From NCBI GenBank assembly GCA_000697335.1, contig JNEM01010535.1:1-38840 (forward strand): 38,840 nt of DNA, written 5' to 3'. Under the pieces are notes generated by a model. That model made no database searches. It was not told the origin of the DNA and saw only the letters and a program-made list of their open reading frames with translations. The DNA is from Conidiobolus incongruus B7586 (taxonomy: Eukaryota > Entomophthoromycota > Entomophthoromycetes > Entomophthorales > Conidiobolaceae). Positions 10,791 to 25,533 of this stretch are shown in pieces. The first letter of the stretch is position 1. Every line of letters begins with the position of its first letter. Position numbers and translations under genes: made by a program.

Positions 10791-12659
10791 TTAATGAGAG
10801 AATATTAGAATTAGAATATATTATATTCTGGAATCAAGATATACTTGAATAATATGATGAAAAATGTTTATAAATGAATTGGGATGAATTATCCCAAAGA
10901 ATTTAATATGTCAATGAAAGAAGTAAATCAATATTTGTATAAACCAACCTTAAATAACAAAACTGAATAATTAGACAAGATAACTAGTCAACCAAATTGC
11001 CCCATAAATAAGGTGAAGTCAACCTTATATATTAGTATGACTGATGGAAATTTATGGAGAAGTATTATGGAGGTAATTGTTAGAATTGGGGTTAATTGAA
11101 TTTTTGAGCTGAATTTTCGTCATGAATATAATTTTATTAAATATCAACAGTGATTTTGATTGGCTGGATTAGGTTTCATACTTGGATCTGATTGGATGAT
11201 GAGTTACTCCTAATATTCAATCAATATGTATATTTATTGAATGTGGGTGGGTTTAAATGAATATTGAAAATGCATGAGGTAAGACGAAAAAGCGATTGGC
11301 CAGTGATTTGATCTCAATCACATCAAAGGACTAGGATTCGCTACTACTGTTTCTTGCAACTTGGTTCTAATTGTTACAAAAATATGAATTGATTCAATAT
11401 TGGTTTTGGCTTCCTTTCTCAATCCTTTTTTTAGGTAAAATTCAACTCAAAGATAAAAAAATGAAAAAAAATATAACTAAATTAATGAGTCTAAAAACAA
11501 TATGATATGAATTAAGAGATTACTAGTATCATGGTTGTAGGCTTGAAGAAGTGAATAGGATGACGACTGAATATCTTGGAAGTGATGTTAATCTGAATCG
11601 ATGTTAAGGTGTGGGAAAGATACAATGCTTTACACACTCTTATCAATATTTTTGACATCAATTTATCTAATAAGTGATTAACCAATCTGATTGGGGAATC
11701 ATTTTGGACACCTCTTCTAAGGTGTATAACCAATTGTTACTTCAATTTTAAGCATTGTAGTCCACTTCCAAATTAGCTTTGTACCACTTGAAATTTATCC
11801 TTTAACAATGATAACTATCTTTAAGGCGCCAAAGGAATTGATAAATCGTAATTAAACGAAATTATTACAAGGGCAAAACTTGTTTTTTCTATGAACATTT
11901 AACAATTTCATAAATTTTATTTAATATTATTTTACATGATAAAAGCTATAAAAATCAACATATTTTCCAAATAACCAAGAAATAGCCATTAGATTTTAGC
12001 CTTTTATTATCGAATCTGCTAGTCAAGATTCTAATAATAGATATGACGTGGTATTTTGTCATAGATCTTTTAAACTGCGTTTTTCAGTATCCAATTTATC
12101 TCTATGATATAACCAGTCTAATAAATTGATCCTACATATTTTACTCAACATTCGTTTATCAGATGATTATGAAGTACAAAATTTGATAGTATTAAATTAA
12201 AAAATAAACAACATCATTGTTAATAAACTAATTTTCAACTAAAAATTGTATAATATGTGAATTATAAGCTACGCCTTTTGCTTTAAAGTTCATACACGAT
12301 ATTAAGCTTTAAGATTTTCCTAATATTAACAAATATAAGCTCAGTTTATCCACTCACATGGCTCAATTTGATTTTCTAAATTTGCTTTTATATTTATCAT
12401 TATTTGATAATTTACTAGTTCAAAATTTAACAAATCGAATTAAGCAATTCTCTGTCAAACAACGAGCAATAAGGTCTAAAATAGAAATTAAAAAAATATT
12501 CAATCATTATATAAGGTTCATAATGCTAAATTGATAATATCTTCGTTAATATTCAAATGAATAGTGTTACTTGGCTTTGAAAACAGCTGATATGAAAATT
12601 CTGTTAGCATCGATATAAATAAACTATAATGGATTGTTAAACTAAATTAAATAATTGTC
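10791..12659. other. Upstream region of FKS1, mostly non-coding
   Basis: This spacer holds the FKS1 promoter (the gene reads leftward from 10790). At 11270-11360 there is a local rise in G+C that includes a CCAAT box on the minus strand. At about 11510-11780 the minus strand gives short protein-like phrases with many stops, possibly a small gene relic, but too weak to list separately. The rest is AT-rich. No intact gene is visible. Confidence 0.45.
11295..11299 (-). promoter_or_regulatory. CCAAT box, candidate FKS1 upstream element
   Basis: The plus strand reads GCGATTGGCC, so the minus strand, which is the direction of FKS1, carries a CCAAT pentamer in a locally G+C-richer stretch about 505 bases upstream of the FKS1 start codon. 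CCAAT is the binding site of the fungal HAP/NF-Y complex. A five-base match occurs often by chance, so only the position and local composition favour it. Confidence 0.2.
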
Positions 12660-13300
12660 ACTTATGAATATGTAATGCCATTCTTGGTAAAGAAATGTAT
12701 AATTCCTCCTAAATTCGGATCTCGCATTATTAGCAATAATCTGCATGTCTCATTTTAATTCAACCAACTCAAAACCATTTTTTGATGTTTATGATTGTTT
12801 TGTTTAATCGAATCGAATTTATCCTTTTGAATACTTTCGGATAATTTCTAATACCATAATGTTGAATATTCTATCAGTTAAAGTATGATGTTTGCAGGAT
12901 TATTGTTACCAATGATCGAAATACTCTTAAGTTTGACTTAGCCTATTTGGTACATTAGATTGCGGGTTTCTGGATGGGGTAATATCCAATTTGAGTACTT
13001 TTCAATAGCCATAGCATAATCATTGTTCTAGAAATCATATGAAGATACCATATTATTGTATAACACCATTATCAGCTATTTTTGAACCATAAAATCTATA
13101 TTCATGTTGAATATTCCACCTAAAGGTAACAATTAATTTGATATTTCTCAATTAAAATAAAACCACATCAAATCTATGGTAACATTCTGTTTTCCATTTC
13201 CACATATGACAATCCACAAGAATAGTCCATTATTCAGAGTATGTTTTCTGTTACAGTCTAGAATGAAATGGAAAATGAAAACTTTATAATAAAATCAAAT
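12660..13300 (-). pseudogene. PPR-like gene relic, one frame with about eight internal stops
   Basis: One minus-strand frame can be read for about 210 codons with ordinary protein content, broken only by about eight TAA/TAG/TGA codons and no frame change that I could see. Phrases include NNMVSSYDF, NDYAMAIEKYSNWILPHPET, RKHTLNNGLFLWIVICGNGK and RDPNLGGIIHFFTKNGITYS. The pattern of a YN-x-M start, an A-x-x-x-Y-x core and a P-x-x-x-T ending about 30 residues on resembles pentatricopeptide repeats, which usually act in organelle RNA processing. In DNA this AT-rich about 20 stops would be expected in 210 random codons, so the deficit is real but not overwhelming. The relic may continue toward 12300. 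The PPR assignment is tentative. Confidence 0.42.
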
Positions 13301-15890
13301 ATACTAGTTGAAAATTGAGATTAAAATTTATACTATTACATTGATAAGTTTATTTGAATTAAAGGATTCAAAAGATAGCTCGCACGAATAATAACTATAT
13401 AATAAAATTACTTTGAAAACATTTGATTACAATTAATTTTCAATATAATACTAAGTGTAGTATAGGAAGGTAAAAATTTTGATATTACTTGGATATTGAA
13501 GTTAATTTGAAAATAATCACCAAATCGATAATAAAATATACCTTTATTAAATTTCCTTTAATTTATATTCAATAAATCAAAAAAGATTTACTTTGTTAAT
13601 TTAATATATAAAATAGCTGAATTACTTTTATTTTTGAGTTATTTCGATATCTACTTATCCACAATGTTAATTTGAAACAATAGCTTGAGAATATTATAAC
13701 CTTGTTTCATTGATATGATCGAATTTATTGTTTAATTTTATGTTAACTATAAAATATGATTCATCTATGTGATAGTTTTAAAAATCAATTCTACATATAT
13801 AGTAAAACATAGTTGGAGATTTGGAAGTTGAATTAAATTTGATTTATTAAATATAACCCTCCAATTATATATCTTAGAAATTGATTGATTTGGTGACTAT
13901 TTATATTAAATTAGTTCAACAAACATCACCTAACAATTGGCTTAATTAACTGACTATCGCCTGAAAATGAATAATTGGTATTTAAATCCAAAAATGTATG
14001 TTAATATAAAACTAATTTTGCTTCTTAAACTTTGAATAACCTAACTATAGCAGAATCAAATATTAATTTCTGAATATAATTTAAAATGATATAAACATAA
14101 ATATTAATGCTATAATTGTAATTAGAAATCAAAGTATATGATTAGTATCGAAATAAAATTAATAGTATATCATTCAATATATATTCTTGTAGATAGATTT
14201 AATTCAAATAATAAAACATTCAAAGACACTAATTTTATTAATATTTGAACAAATATTTTTTGACAATTTTGATTTTAAAATTTTTGAAAATATGTAAAAT
14301 TAACTCAATAAATTTGTATATAATAATATGTTACATAATTGGAAATTAGATTGATTTTTAATAATATGAAATAACTAAATGAGTTAAACTTAATATTACT
14401 GTCATTATAATTCAAACAACATAAAAATAAATATAATATGATACTTTCTGAATATATTATTAATCCATCATCTTCAATTTTTATATTGTTTATTATAAAT
14501 AGAAAACATGATATGATGTAGAAATATATAATTTAAGAGGTATTATTTATCAAATCATGATAATATAGTATACAGGATATAGCTCAATATAATTTTAGTT
14601 CACTATTCAAGTATAATAAATTGAATTTTTACTCAACAAATAGTCGAAAAATTCTTGATAAATTATTTAAGATCATCAATTGTGAGAGTTAATTTAATTT
14701 CGTTAATTTCTCACTATATCTAAAAATTAGATAATATTTATTGGTTATAACTTGATTAAAAATTTGAATAAAGCATAGAGTTTATTAGATAGTGACAATA
14801 TATACAATTGTCCATCCTATTAAAATTAACAAAAAAATAAATATTAATAAGAATATAAATGCTCATAATAAAATATTCACGATATTCAAATACTTATAGC
14901 GTTTTTACTTATATAGTATTTTTCTTATACATTGTAATACAATCGTTTTGATCATTTAACTATCATCAATAGTGTTGATTGAATTATTCCAGGATTTGAT
15001 CGGGAAAAGCTGCAGCCTAAATTACATGAAAAATCTGTTGAAATAATACTCTGTTGATGCATATGTTATATGCTGAAATAATAACTTGATGATACTTAAA
15101 TATCTAAAGCCATAAATCCATAAAATAATTTGGATAATAATCAGGATAAATTATAATTCATTAAAATTTTTGGAATACTTTTAAATAAAAAGTGTCAATC
15201 TGATTACTTTCAGTAATAAAATTAAATTATCTCCTTCCAATATTAATTTAATAAAATTTAAAGTTTGTGTGATATATATTCAGATCTAATATAGTATGAG
15301 ATCTTTTTTCACCTTTAAGTGATAATATAAATATCTATATTTTCTCTAATCTACTGTTTTATATATGATAGGTCAATTATTTTTTTAATCATATTAAAAT
15401 ACTTGACATATTTTCTTATTTTGAAATTCATTTTTAATATCTGATATTATATTGTAATTCATCTTTTTTTGAATTTTTATAAATTTACTAATAATATAGT
15501 GAAAAAGTTTGGAAATGAAACAGCTAATATGATTGGACACTTTTACTTGAAAGGATGTAGTATTTAATTATAGTTATTGATTTTTGCAAAATTTAAATAA
15601 TTGTTTCTAATGTATTTAATTTGAACTATATTATTAACCACATCAATATTTGAATAGTCTTTGCTAAATTATTTATACTCAAAATATCTGTGTCTTATTT
15701 CCTGGATGATATTCATTTAATAATTTATCCAATACTTCTGTGTCACATTAATTCGTAACCATAAATTCAAGCTATGACTTAGTATATCGATTGTCTTCTC
15801 AAATATACTTATATTACTATAACATTAAATAATAATATATAGTTATAAATTATTTATTATTATTATTATTATAAAATATAATCTAATAGA
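13301..15890. other. AT-rich spacer upstream of the biotin gene
   Basis: No intact gene is seen in these 2.6 kb. A short protein-like fragment is readable on the plus strand near 14965-15055 (IIPGFDREKLQPKLHEKSVE between stops) and may be another relic. A TTA/TTAT-rich run sits at 15850-15870, just before the start codon of the biotin gene, as is common in promoters of this window. Confidence 0.45.
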
Positions 15891-18298
15891 ATGTTAAAAT
15901 TACCCAAGTTATCTCCCAAGCAGAGATATTTTCAAATATTTAGTACAAATACAGACGTTGGAAAAACAATTCTGACAACAGGTCTTGTGAGAGGCTCATT
16001 GAAGCTTGGTAAAGCCACCAATTACTTAAAACCAATTCAGACGGGCTATCCTAAAGACTGTGATGCAAGGTATTTCTAAAGTGTTTAAACCTTAGCTGAT
16101 AGCTAATGATATTCTAGCTTCATTAAGAAATTTAATCCCAATGTCAATAACAAAGTGATCTACACTTATCCAGATCCAGTCAGTCCCCACATCGCCACAA
16201 ATGAGGTAATGTCATCTTACTAAGTGACTCAAATAGTTATCTAATAGCCATATACTTCCAGCCTCCTTCTGATCAAGAAGTATTACACAAAGTGACTGCT
16301 GAGTTGATCAATTTCCAAAGCAATGAAAATTTGGATTCAACTACCTTTGTAGAAACTGCAGGAGGTACAAGCATAATCTTGGTTAATAAAGCGCTCTAAT
16401 ATAATTGATTTTTAGGTGTAAATAGTCCTACTTTATGTGGAACTTTGCAATCCGAATTTTATCGACCTCTCAGATTGCCTGTGGTACTGATCGGTGATGG
16501 CCAACTTGGAGGGATTTCAACCACCATTTCTTCATACGAGTCTTTAAAAATGAAGGGCTATGATATTTCCAGTATCATTATGTTCCATAACCCCAAGTAC
16601 CGAAATCATGAGTATTTATTCGACCATTTTAATGGCCAAATTCCTATTTATTTTGTCCCTCCTCCACCTCCTAAATTGCCAAACGCTCAAGAGGATTATG
16701 AGCAGCTGCAAGAGTATTATTCTCGCCATCAAGACGTATGGTCCGTTGCCAATCAAACTCTCATCCAAAGCCATCAAAATCGACTTAACAAGCTCAATGA
16801 CATGCCTCAGCATGCTAGCGACATTCTTTGGTGGCCCTTTACCCAGCATAAGCTGGTCGATAGCGTCAACGTCATTGATTCAGCTTACAAAGACGATCTT
16901 GTTATTTACGACCCTCCAAGTGGACAACTAAAGCCTAAATTTGACGTGTGCGGCAGTTGGTGGACTCAAGCCCTGGGCCATGGATCAGTAGAACTAACAC
17001 AAGCTGCCTCTTATGCAGCCGGAAGATACGGTCACGTAATGTATCCCGAAAGCGTCCATGAGCCTGCGTTGAATTTGGCTCAATCTCTCTTAGATACTGT
17101 GGGGAATGGATGGGCTTCTAGAGTCTTCTATTCTGATAACGGAAGCACAGGAATTGAAGTTGGACTGAAGATGGCAATGAAATATACTGAAAATCATTAC
17201 GACACCATCTACCCTCAAGACAAAGCCAGTAATCTTACTCAAAACAAATTGAAAATTATTGGTCTTGAAGGAGCCTATCATGGCGACACAATAGGTTGCA
17301 TGGATGCTGCAAATCCCAATCATTACAACGAGCAAGTCCACTGGTATGATCCCAAAGGCTTCTGGTTTGACCCTCCTACCATCATGAAGTCTTCCAACGG
17401 ATATACCATTACTTTACCATCGAACATCTATAAGAATGATGCAAAAGTCACTTTGGATTCTCTGGAAGACATTTTTGATTCAAGTCGTGATTCTTCAGAG
17501 CTTGCTTCAATTTATTATAAACATGTAAAGGAGCAATTGTCCAAGGCTATTGATGATGGCTATAGATTTGGTGCCTTGGTACTTGAACCTGTTATTATGG
17601 GCTCTGCTGGTATGCTATTTGTTGATCCATTATTCCAAAGGACTTTGGTAAAGGTGGTAAGAGATAAATGGCCTGTCCCTGTGTTATTTGATGAAGTTTT
17701 TACTGGATTCTTCAGAACTGGACCTCCCACTGCTTCTCGTTTACTCAATGTTGATCCCGATATTGCTGTATTTTCGAAGTCACTAACTGGGGGACTAGTT
17801 CCTTTATCTGCTACTTTGACAAACGAAACCATTTTCAAGGAGTTTGAAGGGCCAGCTAAGACTGATGCCTTACTTCATGGCCATTCTTACACTGCTTATC
17901 CAATTGGCTGCGAGGTTGCCAGAAAGAGTATTGAGTTGTATTCTAGAATCTATCCTAGATCATCTCCAATAAACACACAGCCCTCTTCTAAATGGTCTGA
18001 AGAATTGGTCGATAAGCTGATTGAAAACCCTCAAATCAATGGTGCTTATCGATTGGGAACTGTTTTAGTATTTGAGCTCCGGGATGATCAAACTTCAGGC
18101 TACAACTCAGCCAAGGCCAAAAAATTACTTCGTTGGTATCATCACCATGTCACCAATCCAACTGAGCAAAGTGATGTTCCAGAATTATTTATTCGTCCCT
18201 TAGGAAACCGATTGTACTTTATGATGTCTCATATCACCTCAGATTCTCAGCTTAAAGAGGTTGAAAGTACCATCTTAAAAGGGCTTGAACATATTTAA
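15891..18298 (+). CDS. bioDA: Bifunctional dethiobiotin synthetase / DAPA aminotransferase, 750 aa, 4 exons
   Basis: This protein carries two consecutive steps of biotin synthesis: SAM-dependent transamination of 8-amino-7-oxononanoate to DAPA, then ATP- and CO2-dependent closure to dethiobiotin. Exons are 15891-16069, 16118-16205, 16262-16364 and 16416-18298, with introns of 48, 56 and 51 bases. The N-terminal half is BioD-like: P-loop STNTDVGKT at 18-26, YLKPIQTG near 45, ETAGG across the third junction, then LPVVLIGDGQLGGIS. The C-terminal half, from about 250, is a class III PLP aminotransferase: WWPFTQH at 262-268, GSWWTQALGHG, YHGD, LFDEVFTGF with D549, and FSKSLTGG with the PLP lysine K578. 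The Asp-Lys spacing of 29 matches bacterial BioA. The same order is known in plant BIO3-BIO1 and filamentous fungi. All three introns lie in the BioD half. Confidence 0.95.
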
Positions 18299-20312
18299 AA
18301 TAAAGCCAAATATTATTTATTTAACTCAAAATTTAATTATATACTATCTCAATACATTATACAGCTTAGCCAACATGGTGTATTATCATTTGCTTTATTA
18401 AATTATATAATAATACTTGACTAGATTAGTTTATAGAATAATCTTATATACTCTTAGATTTAATATTTTAGAGTGATTAAGCTATATTGGTTATATTAAA
18501 TCCTTTTATTAATAACTAGGAATGGGTTTTATAGTCTTAATCATATATATCATTTTACTTGTACAACAATACTATTAGTTAAAATAAATTAAATAATAAT
18601 TTTAATTGAGTTTTAGACTAAATTGGATTGTTATAAAAATAAACCTAAAAAGATATTAATTTATATAAGAAATTATATAAAACTATTATATTCAATCTCA
18701 CTGATCAACCACTTGTACTTTTTCAAATTTCTTAACTCCCAAACATGTTCTTTTTTTATTTATTTGTAAAATCAAAGTTCTTAATTGGAATAATAAGTGT
18801 AAAATTTAGATGTTTAGACCTCCAAATAAATTATTAATATTCCAAAAAAAAAATCACAAAGATTCATTTCAAGTGAATATATTACATGCGATTGAATCCA
18901 CCAATAATTTCACAATATGCTATTTTTCCCTCTTTTTTTCATATTGATATAGGCAAGTACTTTGCAAAATAATGAGTTTGTTGAACTTTTTAGCATCAGC
19001 TCAATATCTAATATATTTCTCAAAAAATCAAGCTTAGATCATTCTTATTGTTGTTATTTTATGATATAATAAATACTAAAGTATATTACATTTCTATCTT
19101 TAAATTTTTTTTATATTATTCATTTTTTGAAATTTTAGGAAATAATATATATTTTTCAATTAAAATATAATTTAAAATAAATAATAGGATTATAAAATGG
19201 GAGTTAACTTTTATATATTGCAATTATATTTTTTAGTATACTACATTTAGAATTTTAATTAAAAAATTTCTCATAATATTATTTATACCTCACATTGTGA
19301 CACTTGAAATAAAATATATGATTTTTATTTTTATTATTATTTAAATAATTCAATCTGTTTGATTAAAATATGATGAGTTATAATATATTTAATATTATAG
19401 TTAGTGATTAATATTTTAATATATAAAAAAATAAATATATGGATATAATTCTGAATTTTTGATAATTAAGTTTTTTGTTATAATATTAAAAAGACTTAAA
19501 TCAACATCATTTTCAATAGTCTATACTTCTTACTCAAAATGACTAATCCTAAGTTTTAAGATAGGAATAAAATAATTATATAAAGGTTTTCTTCAAGTTT
19601 GATATATTTGCTAGGGTATATGACCAGCAAAATTATTAAATTTTCAAATGACCATTATTTATATGTCAAATTTATCAATGGTTAAAACCTAGTATTATTT
19701 CCGAAATAAAAAAAATTATAAAAATTTTGTAATAATATAATAACATTAAATTAGTAAATATATTTATTTTATAATATTATAAAGGAATAGTTCTATATTT
19801 AACTGTATATTTAATTTACCACTGTTCATTTTTTAAATGATGATATATTCAATATAAATTAGTATATTGAATTAACACACTTCTATATATCACTTAGTTT
19901 TTAGAAGTGTTGATTAAAACTCAAGACTGAACTTGATTTTTGATCTGCGCGATATTGATTGACAAGGAAGTCAGTATATATGGAAAGTAATTCTAATTAA
20001 AAATATAATACAAAATAATTATAAATATCAATATTAATTTGTAAAATAACCAAATATATACAAGTTTAAAATTATTGCTGGTTAACAATAACATCGTAAT
20101 AATTTTCCAATTATTTAATTTATAGAAATTTTAAATAAACAAAATGTAAAATACAAATTAAATTCAAGTCACAACTCTCTCATTCAATCCATTTTGAGTT
20201 TATAAATTTATAATTATAGCATTTTAATTCTTCAACTTTTCTTTTATTTATATATAACGTTTATATTTCATATTATTAAGATTTCTATATTAAAATTTAT
20301 TTTGTAATTCTG
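18299..20312. other. AT-rich spacer between the biotin gene and VPS4
   Basis: These 2 kb have very low G+C and many A/T runs, and no frame with protein-like content was found on either strand. The last few hundred bases serve as the VPS4 promoter. No RNA gene was recognised. Confidence 0.5.
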
Positions 20313-22041
<1,729 letters not shown>

Positions 22042-23041
22042 TTTATCTAATCTAATTTTTGAATTAATATTGTTTGACATTGGTCACAGTTCAAATATGT
22101 TAATTGTTACTAGGTAAAATTATTAAACATATTTTGATTTAAATGTAATTTCTTTTTTATATTCAAATAATAATAATAGATATATAGTTTTCTAGCTATT
22201 GATTGCAGTCATTACCAATACATAAATTATCAATTTCATTAATTCGAATATTTTATTCCCAAACCAGTAATCATACTAATTGTAAGATTATAATTAAAAT
22301 TTAAACAATTTAATCTAATATTGATAGGTCATGAAATCTATAATGTTTATGATAATTTACATTTACTAATTGTAATTCATTGGATATACATATTTTATAA
22401 ACCAAACCAATCAATAATCCTGTAAATACTTTTTATATCTTGATATAGAATATATTGAATAAACGTCTAGTTAGTCTATAATGAATAAAATATACTATAA
22501 TGCAGTATATCTAAAATTAATTTTATTTGTAGAGTTTAGAAATTCCTTAATCATTATCAGAAATCAATAATTTTGAATTAATTTTATATATTAATATGGG
22601 GTATATTTAATTTTGTTCAAAAACTCATAATAAAAAAATAATAACCCATTTTCATGCATTAATAATCATACCTAAAACCAGAAAATAAATATATAAATTC
22701 ATTTTTATATTATCAAACTTCATCTTAAATTAAAAATCAATATATTTCAAAATGATTTAATAGTATAACAATACTTGATCAAAACCTTTTTATTATAAAA
22801 CATTCATTATTTATATTAACATAATCAGAAACGTTATTATAGTAGTTGTATTTTATTAGTTATATTATATATATTTAATTTGTATTAGTATGATCTTTAT
22901 AATAATAATAATACGAGATAGTGGAAAACAACTAAAAATGATAAACCCATAAAATTAATCAAAGTGAATATGATATATAATTAGAATAAGTTAGAATTCG
23001 GAACTAAAGTTACATATAATTTTTGTTTTTATTTATTGAAA
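22042..23041. other. AT-rich spacer between VPS4 and MAS2
   Basis: One kilobase with no protein-like frame, RNA gene or repeat structure that I can support. It must hold the 3' signals of VPS4 and the promoter of the processing-peptidase gene. Confidence 0.55.
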
Positions 23042-24695
23042 ATGATCAGTGTATTTAATCATTTAAAATCTAAAAGCTCGAAAGTTATTTCTAGATCAAA
23101 CCTGGTTCATTCTAGAACTTTTTATCAATATTCAAAATGTTTAGATTCAGCTCAGGTAAATATATTCATTAGTTGATATGAACAATTTTTAATTTTTTTG
23201 TATTTATAGAGTATCATTAAAGAAAATATTAAGAATCCTTTAAAAAAAAGTGTCAACACTCGTCCTTTAACTATTGATATTGATTCTCATACCAAGCTCA
23301 CTACTTTGGAAAATGGACTCAGAATTGTTTCAGATTCAACTCCTGGGCATTTTTCAGCCTTTGGTGTTTATGTAGATGCTGGTTCCAGATACGAATCCAA
23401 ATACAACTCAGGAGTTAGTCACTTTATTGACCGCATTTCTTTTAAGGTAAATATTAATTTAACTTTAAATTCATGAAAATTTAAATATTTCAATATTTTA
23501 GTCAACAAAAAATTCAACTGCTGATAATATACAATCTCAATTGGAGAGCTTAGGCGGGAATATAATGTCTCACAGCTCACGTGAAGTTATGTTGCTTCAA
23601 GGCACAGTTTATAACCAGGATCTTGAAAAAATTGTCCCTCTATTTGCCGATATTATTCAGAAACCTGCCTTAATACCACATGAACTCGATGAACAGAGAA
23701 TTGCTATAGGCTATGAAGTTGGTGATATTATGAGCAATCCTGAAACTTACCTGCCTGAACTTTTACATACTGCAGCTTATCATGAAAACACTTTGGGAAA
23801 TACTTTATTATGCACACCTGATCGTGTGGGTTCTATTTCGCCCCAAATGATTCAAGATTATCGTCAAGCTTTATATACTCCTGAACGTATTGTAATTGCT
23901 TCAATGGGCCAATCTCATGAACGAGTTGTTGAATTGGTAGAGCGTCATTTTGATATTCTTTCTAAGCAATCTTTATCTAATACATCTCCATTCACACCTG
24001 ATTTAAGTGCTTCAAAATACACTGGAGGTTCCATCTTTAATCCTGATCCTACCGCTGAATTTACACAAGTTTATGTTGCAGTAGAAGGGGTTGGAATTAA
24101 TGATCCTGACCTTTATCCTTTGGCAACTCTTCAAATGCTTTTAGGTGGAGGAGGATCTTTTTCTGCTGGTGGACCTGGTAAAGGAATGCATTCTCGATTA
24201 TACAGAACTGTTCTCAATCAATATGCCTGGGCCCACTCATTTTTAGCATTTAATCATTCTTATAAGGATTCTGGACTCTTTGGTATTTCTGCTGCTTGTC
24301 CTCCAAGATTTAATACAGATATGCTTCACGTTCTTGCCCATAGTTTAGCTAGTGTAGCATATCCAAATCAGATTTCACCAATTGAATTAAGCAGAGCTAA
24401 GAATCAACTAAAAAACAATATGATGATGAGTTTAGAAAGTAGATTAGTTGGTCTCGAAGATTTAGGCCAACAAATTCTATTTACTAATAAGAGAGTGAGT
24501 GTAGAAGAAGTTTGTAGACGAGTCGATGAAGTCCAGTTACAAGATATTACCAGAGTTGCCGCTAAACTATTATTATCTCCTGAGACCAAGATAACATTAG
24601 TGGGACAAGGGTATTATGACGGTATTGAGAAGGCCTCTGAAATATTTAGAAAATTTGGTATTGGTAATGGTGAGACTTTGACTAGATGGGATTAA
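23042..24695 (+). CDS. MAS2: Mitochondrial processing peptidase alpha subunit, 514 aa, 3 exons
   Basis: This M16-family protein is the substrate-recognising partner of beta-MPP; together they cut targeting presequences from proteins imported into the mitochondrial matrix. Exons are 23042-23155, 23210-23446 and 23502-24695, with introns of 54 and 55 bases. The first 38 residues are rich in Ser, Lys and Arg with almost no acid (MISVFNHLKSKSSKVISRSN), as expected of a presequence. Where beta-MPP has the zinc motif HxxEH, this protein has HFIDR at 109-113, followed by ISFKST, as is typical of the non-catalytic alpha subunit. The glycine-rich substrate loop GGGGSFSAGGPGKGM lies at 332-346 and also marks alpha-MPP. 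The C-terminal M16 half is complete. Nothing looks broken. Confidence 0.96.
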
Positions 24696-25087
24696 GGTTT
24701 ACATATCAGTACTTGTTGAAAAATATCATTATTTTTAATATAATTGCATATTATGTTGTAATGTTTTTTCAATATATATATTATTTAATTTTAAATAAAA
24801 CTAAATATAATATTTTCAATTTGATTATTGTTATTATATTTTTTGATATTTTAATGGTACATTAAGTTGTAATGACCACAAAACTAAAAGGGAATTGTAA
24901 TCAAAATTCAAGATAATTTTTATAATTAATTATAATATTCTTTAGGTATAAAATAACCTGATGTAATATATTATCCTCAAACCAAATAATTGAATTATTT
25001 TCTAAAGAGTTAATAATCAATGCTAAATGCTAAATTAATGTATAAAAATAGAGACTACATCATATGCTTCATACTATAATATCCATC
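24696..25087. other. Short AT-rich spacer
   Basis: This spacer lies between the stop of MAS2 and the small Myb/SANT-like gene in the same direction. Only A/T-rich sequence is seen. It should hold the 3' signals of MAS2 and the promoter of the small gene. Confidence 0.5.
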
Positions 25088-25533
25088 ATGTTGGGAAGTT
25101 GGAATAATCTAGAGGTAATAGTATTCCACTTTATTTATCTTGATAAATACTTAATGACCATAAGAAGTATTTGCATTTATTAGAATGCTGGGAAACTGCA
25201 ATCAAAAGGTCAATATTGAAAAACAGAGCACTTCCACTAGAAGTCATTTACAGGATCTATGAAAAAAGAGTAATTAGAAAAAATTTACCTAAGCGCTCCT
25301 CTCGCACAGCAATGGAAAAATTGTGGTATTTGAAGCATTCTTATAAAACCATCAAAAGATATGAAGGAGAAGAGGAAGAATGGTTTAAAAATCAAAAAGT
25401 ATTAAATCGCACAGGAATTAATAAATACATTCCCATATCTAAACAAGTATTTTTTAAAATGAAGAAACTGGTAAAGCTTTATGAAGTAGAATATTTGTTT
25501 GCTACCAATCAAGAATTAATTAGCCATGATTAA
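25088..25533 (+). CDS. Small protein with Myb/SANT-like (trihelix) DNA-binding domain, 131 aa, 2 exons
   Basis: Exon 1 (25088-25114) encodes MLGSWNNLE. A 50-base intron (25115-25164, GTAATA..AAG) joins in phase 0 to exon 2 (25165-25533). The joined protein starts with a W-x(3)-E-x(4)-LL-x(2)-W pattern, and about 45 residues later has RSSRTAMEKLWYLKHSYKTI, an R-x(n)-K-x(3)-L-x(3)-Y-x-x-I pattern. This spacing is that of the Myb/SANT-like domain of trihelix factors (Myb_DNA-bind_4 type), so a DNA-binding role is inferred. A basic C-terminal half follows, with no recognised domain. The splice is what supplies the first tryptophan of the domain, and this supports the model. An alternative AG three bases later removes one lysine. 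Such domains also occur in accessory proteins of Harbinger DNA transposons, but no transposase or terminal repeats were seen. The frame is intact. Confidence 0.6.

Noticed and set aside
11512-11733. A 73-codon minus-strand frame upstream of FKS1
   Set aside because: It has no domain, no clear start context, and an alternative frame of the same stretch looks equally protein-like with stops. It is at most a weak relic.
12660-13300. Reassigned stop codons (TAA/TAG read as Gln) as an explanation for the in-frame stops
   Set aside because: FKS1 (1965 codons), VPS4, MAS2 and the biotin gene encode Gln with CAA/CAG, have no internal TAA or TAG, and end on TAA. The standard nuclear code fits the window.
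25088-25533. Harbinger-type DNA transposon around the Myb/SANT-like gene
   Set aside because: Neither a DDE transposase frame nor inverted terminal repeats with short target duplications could be found beside it.
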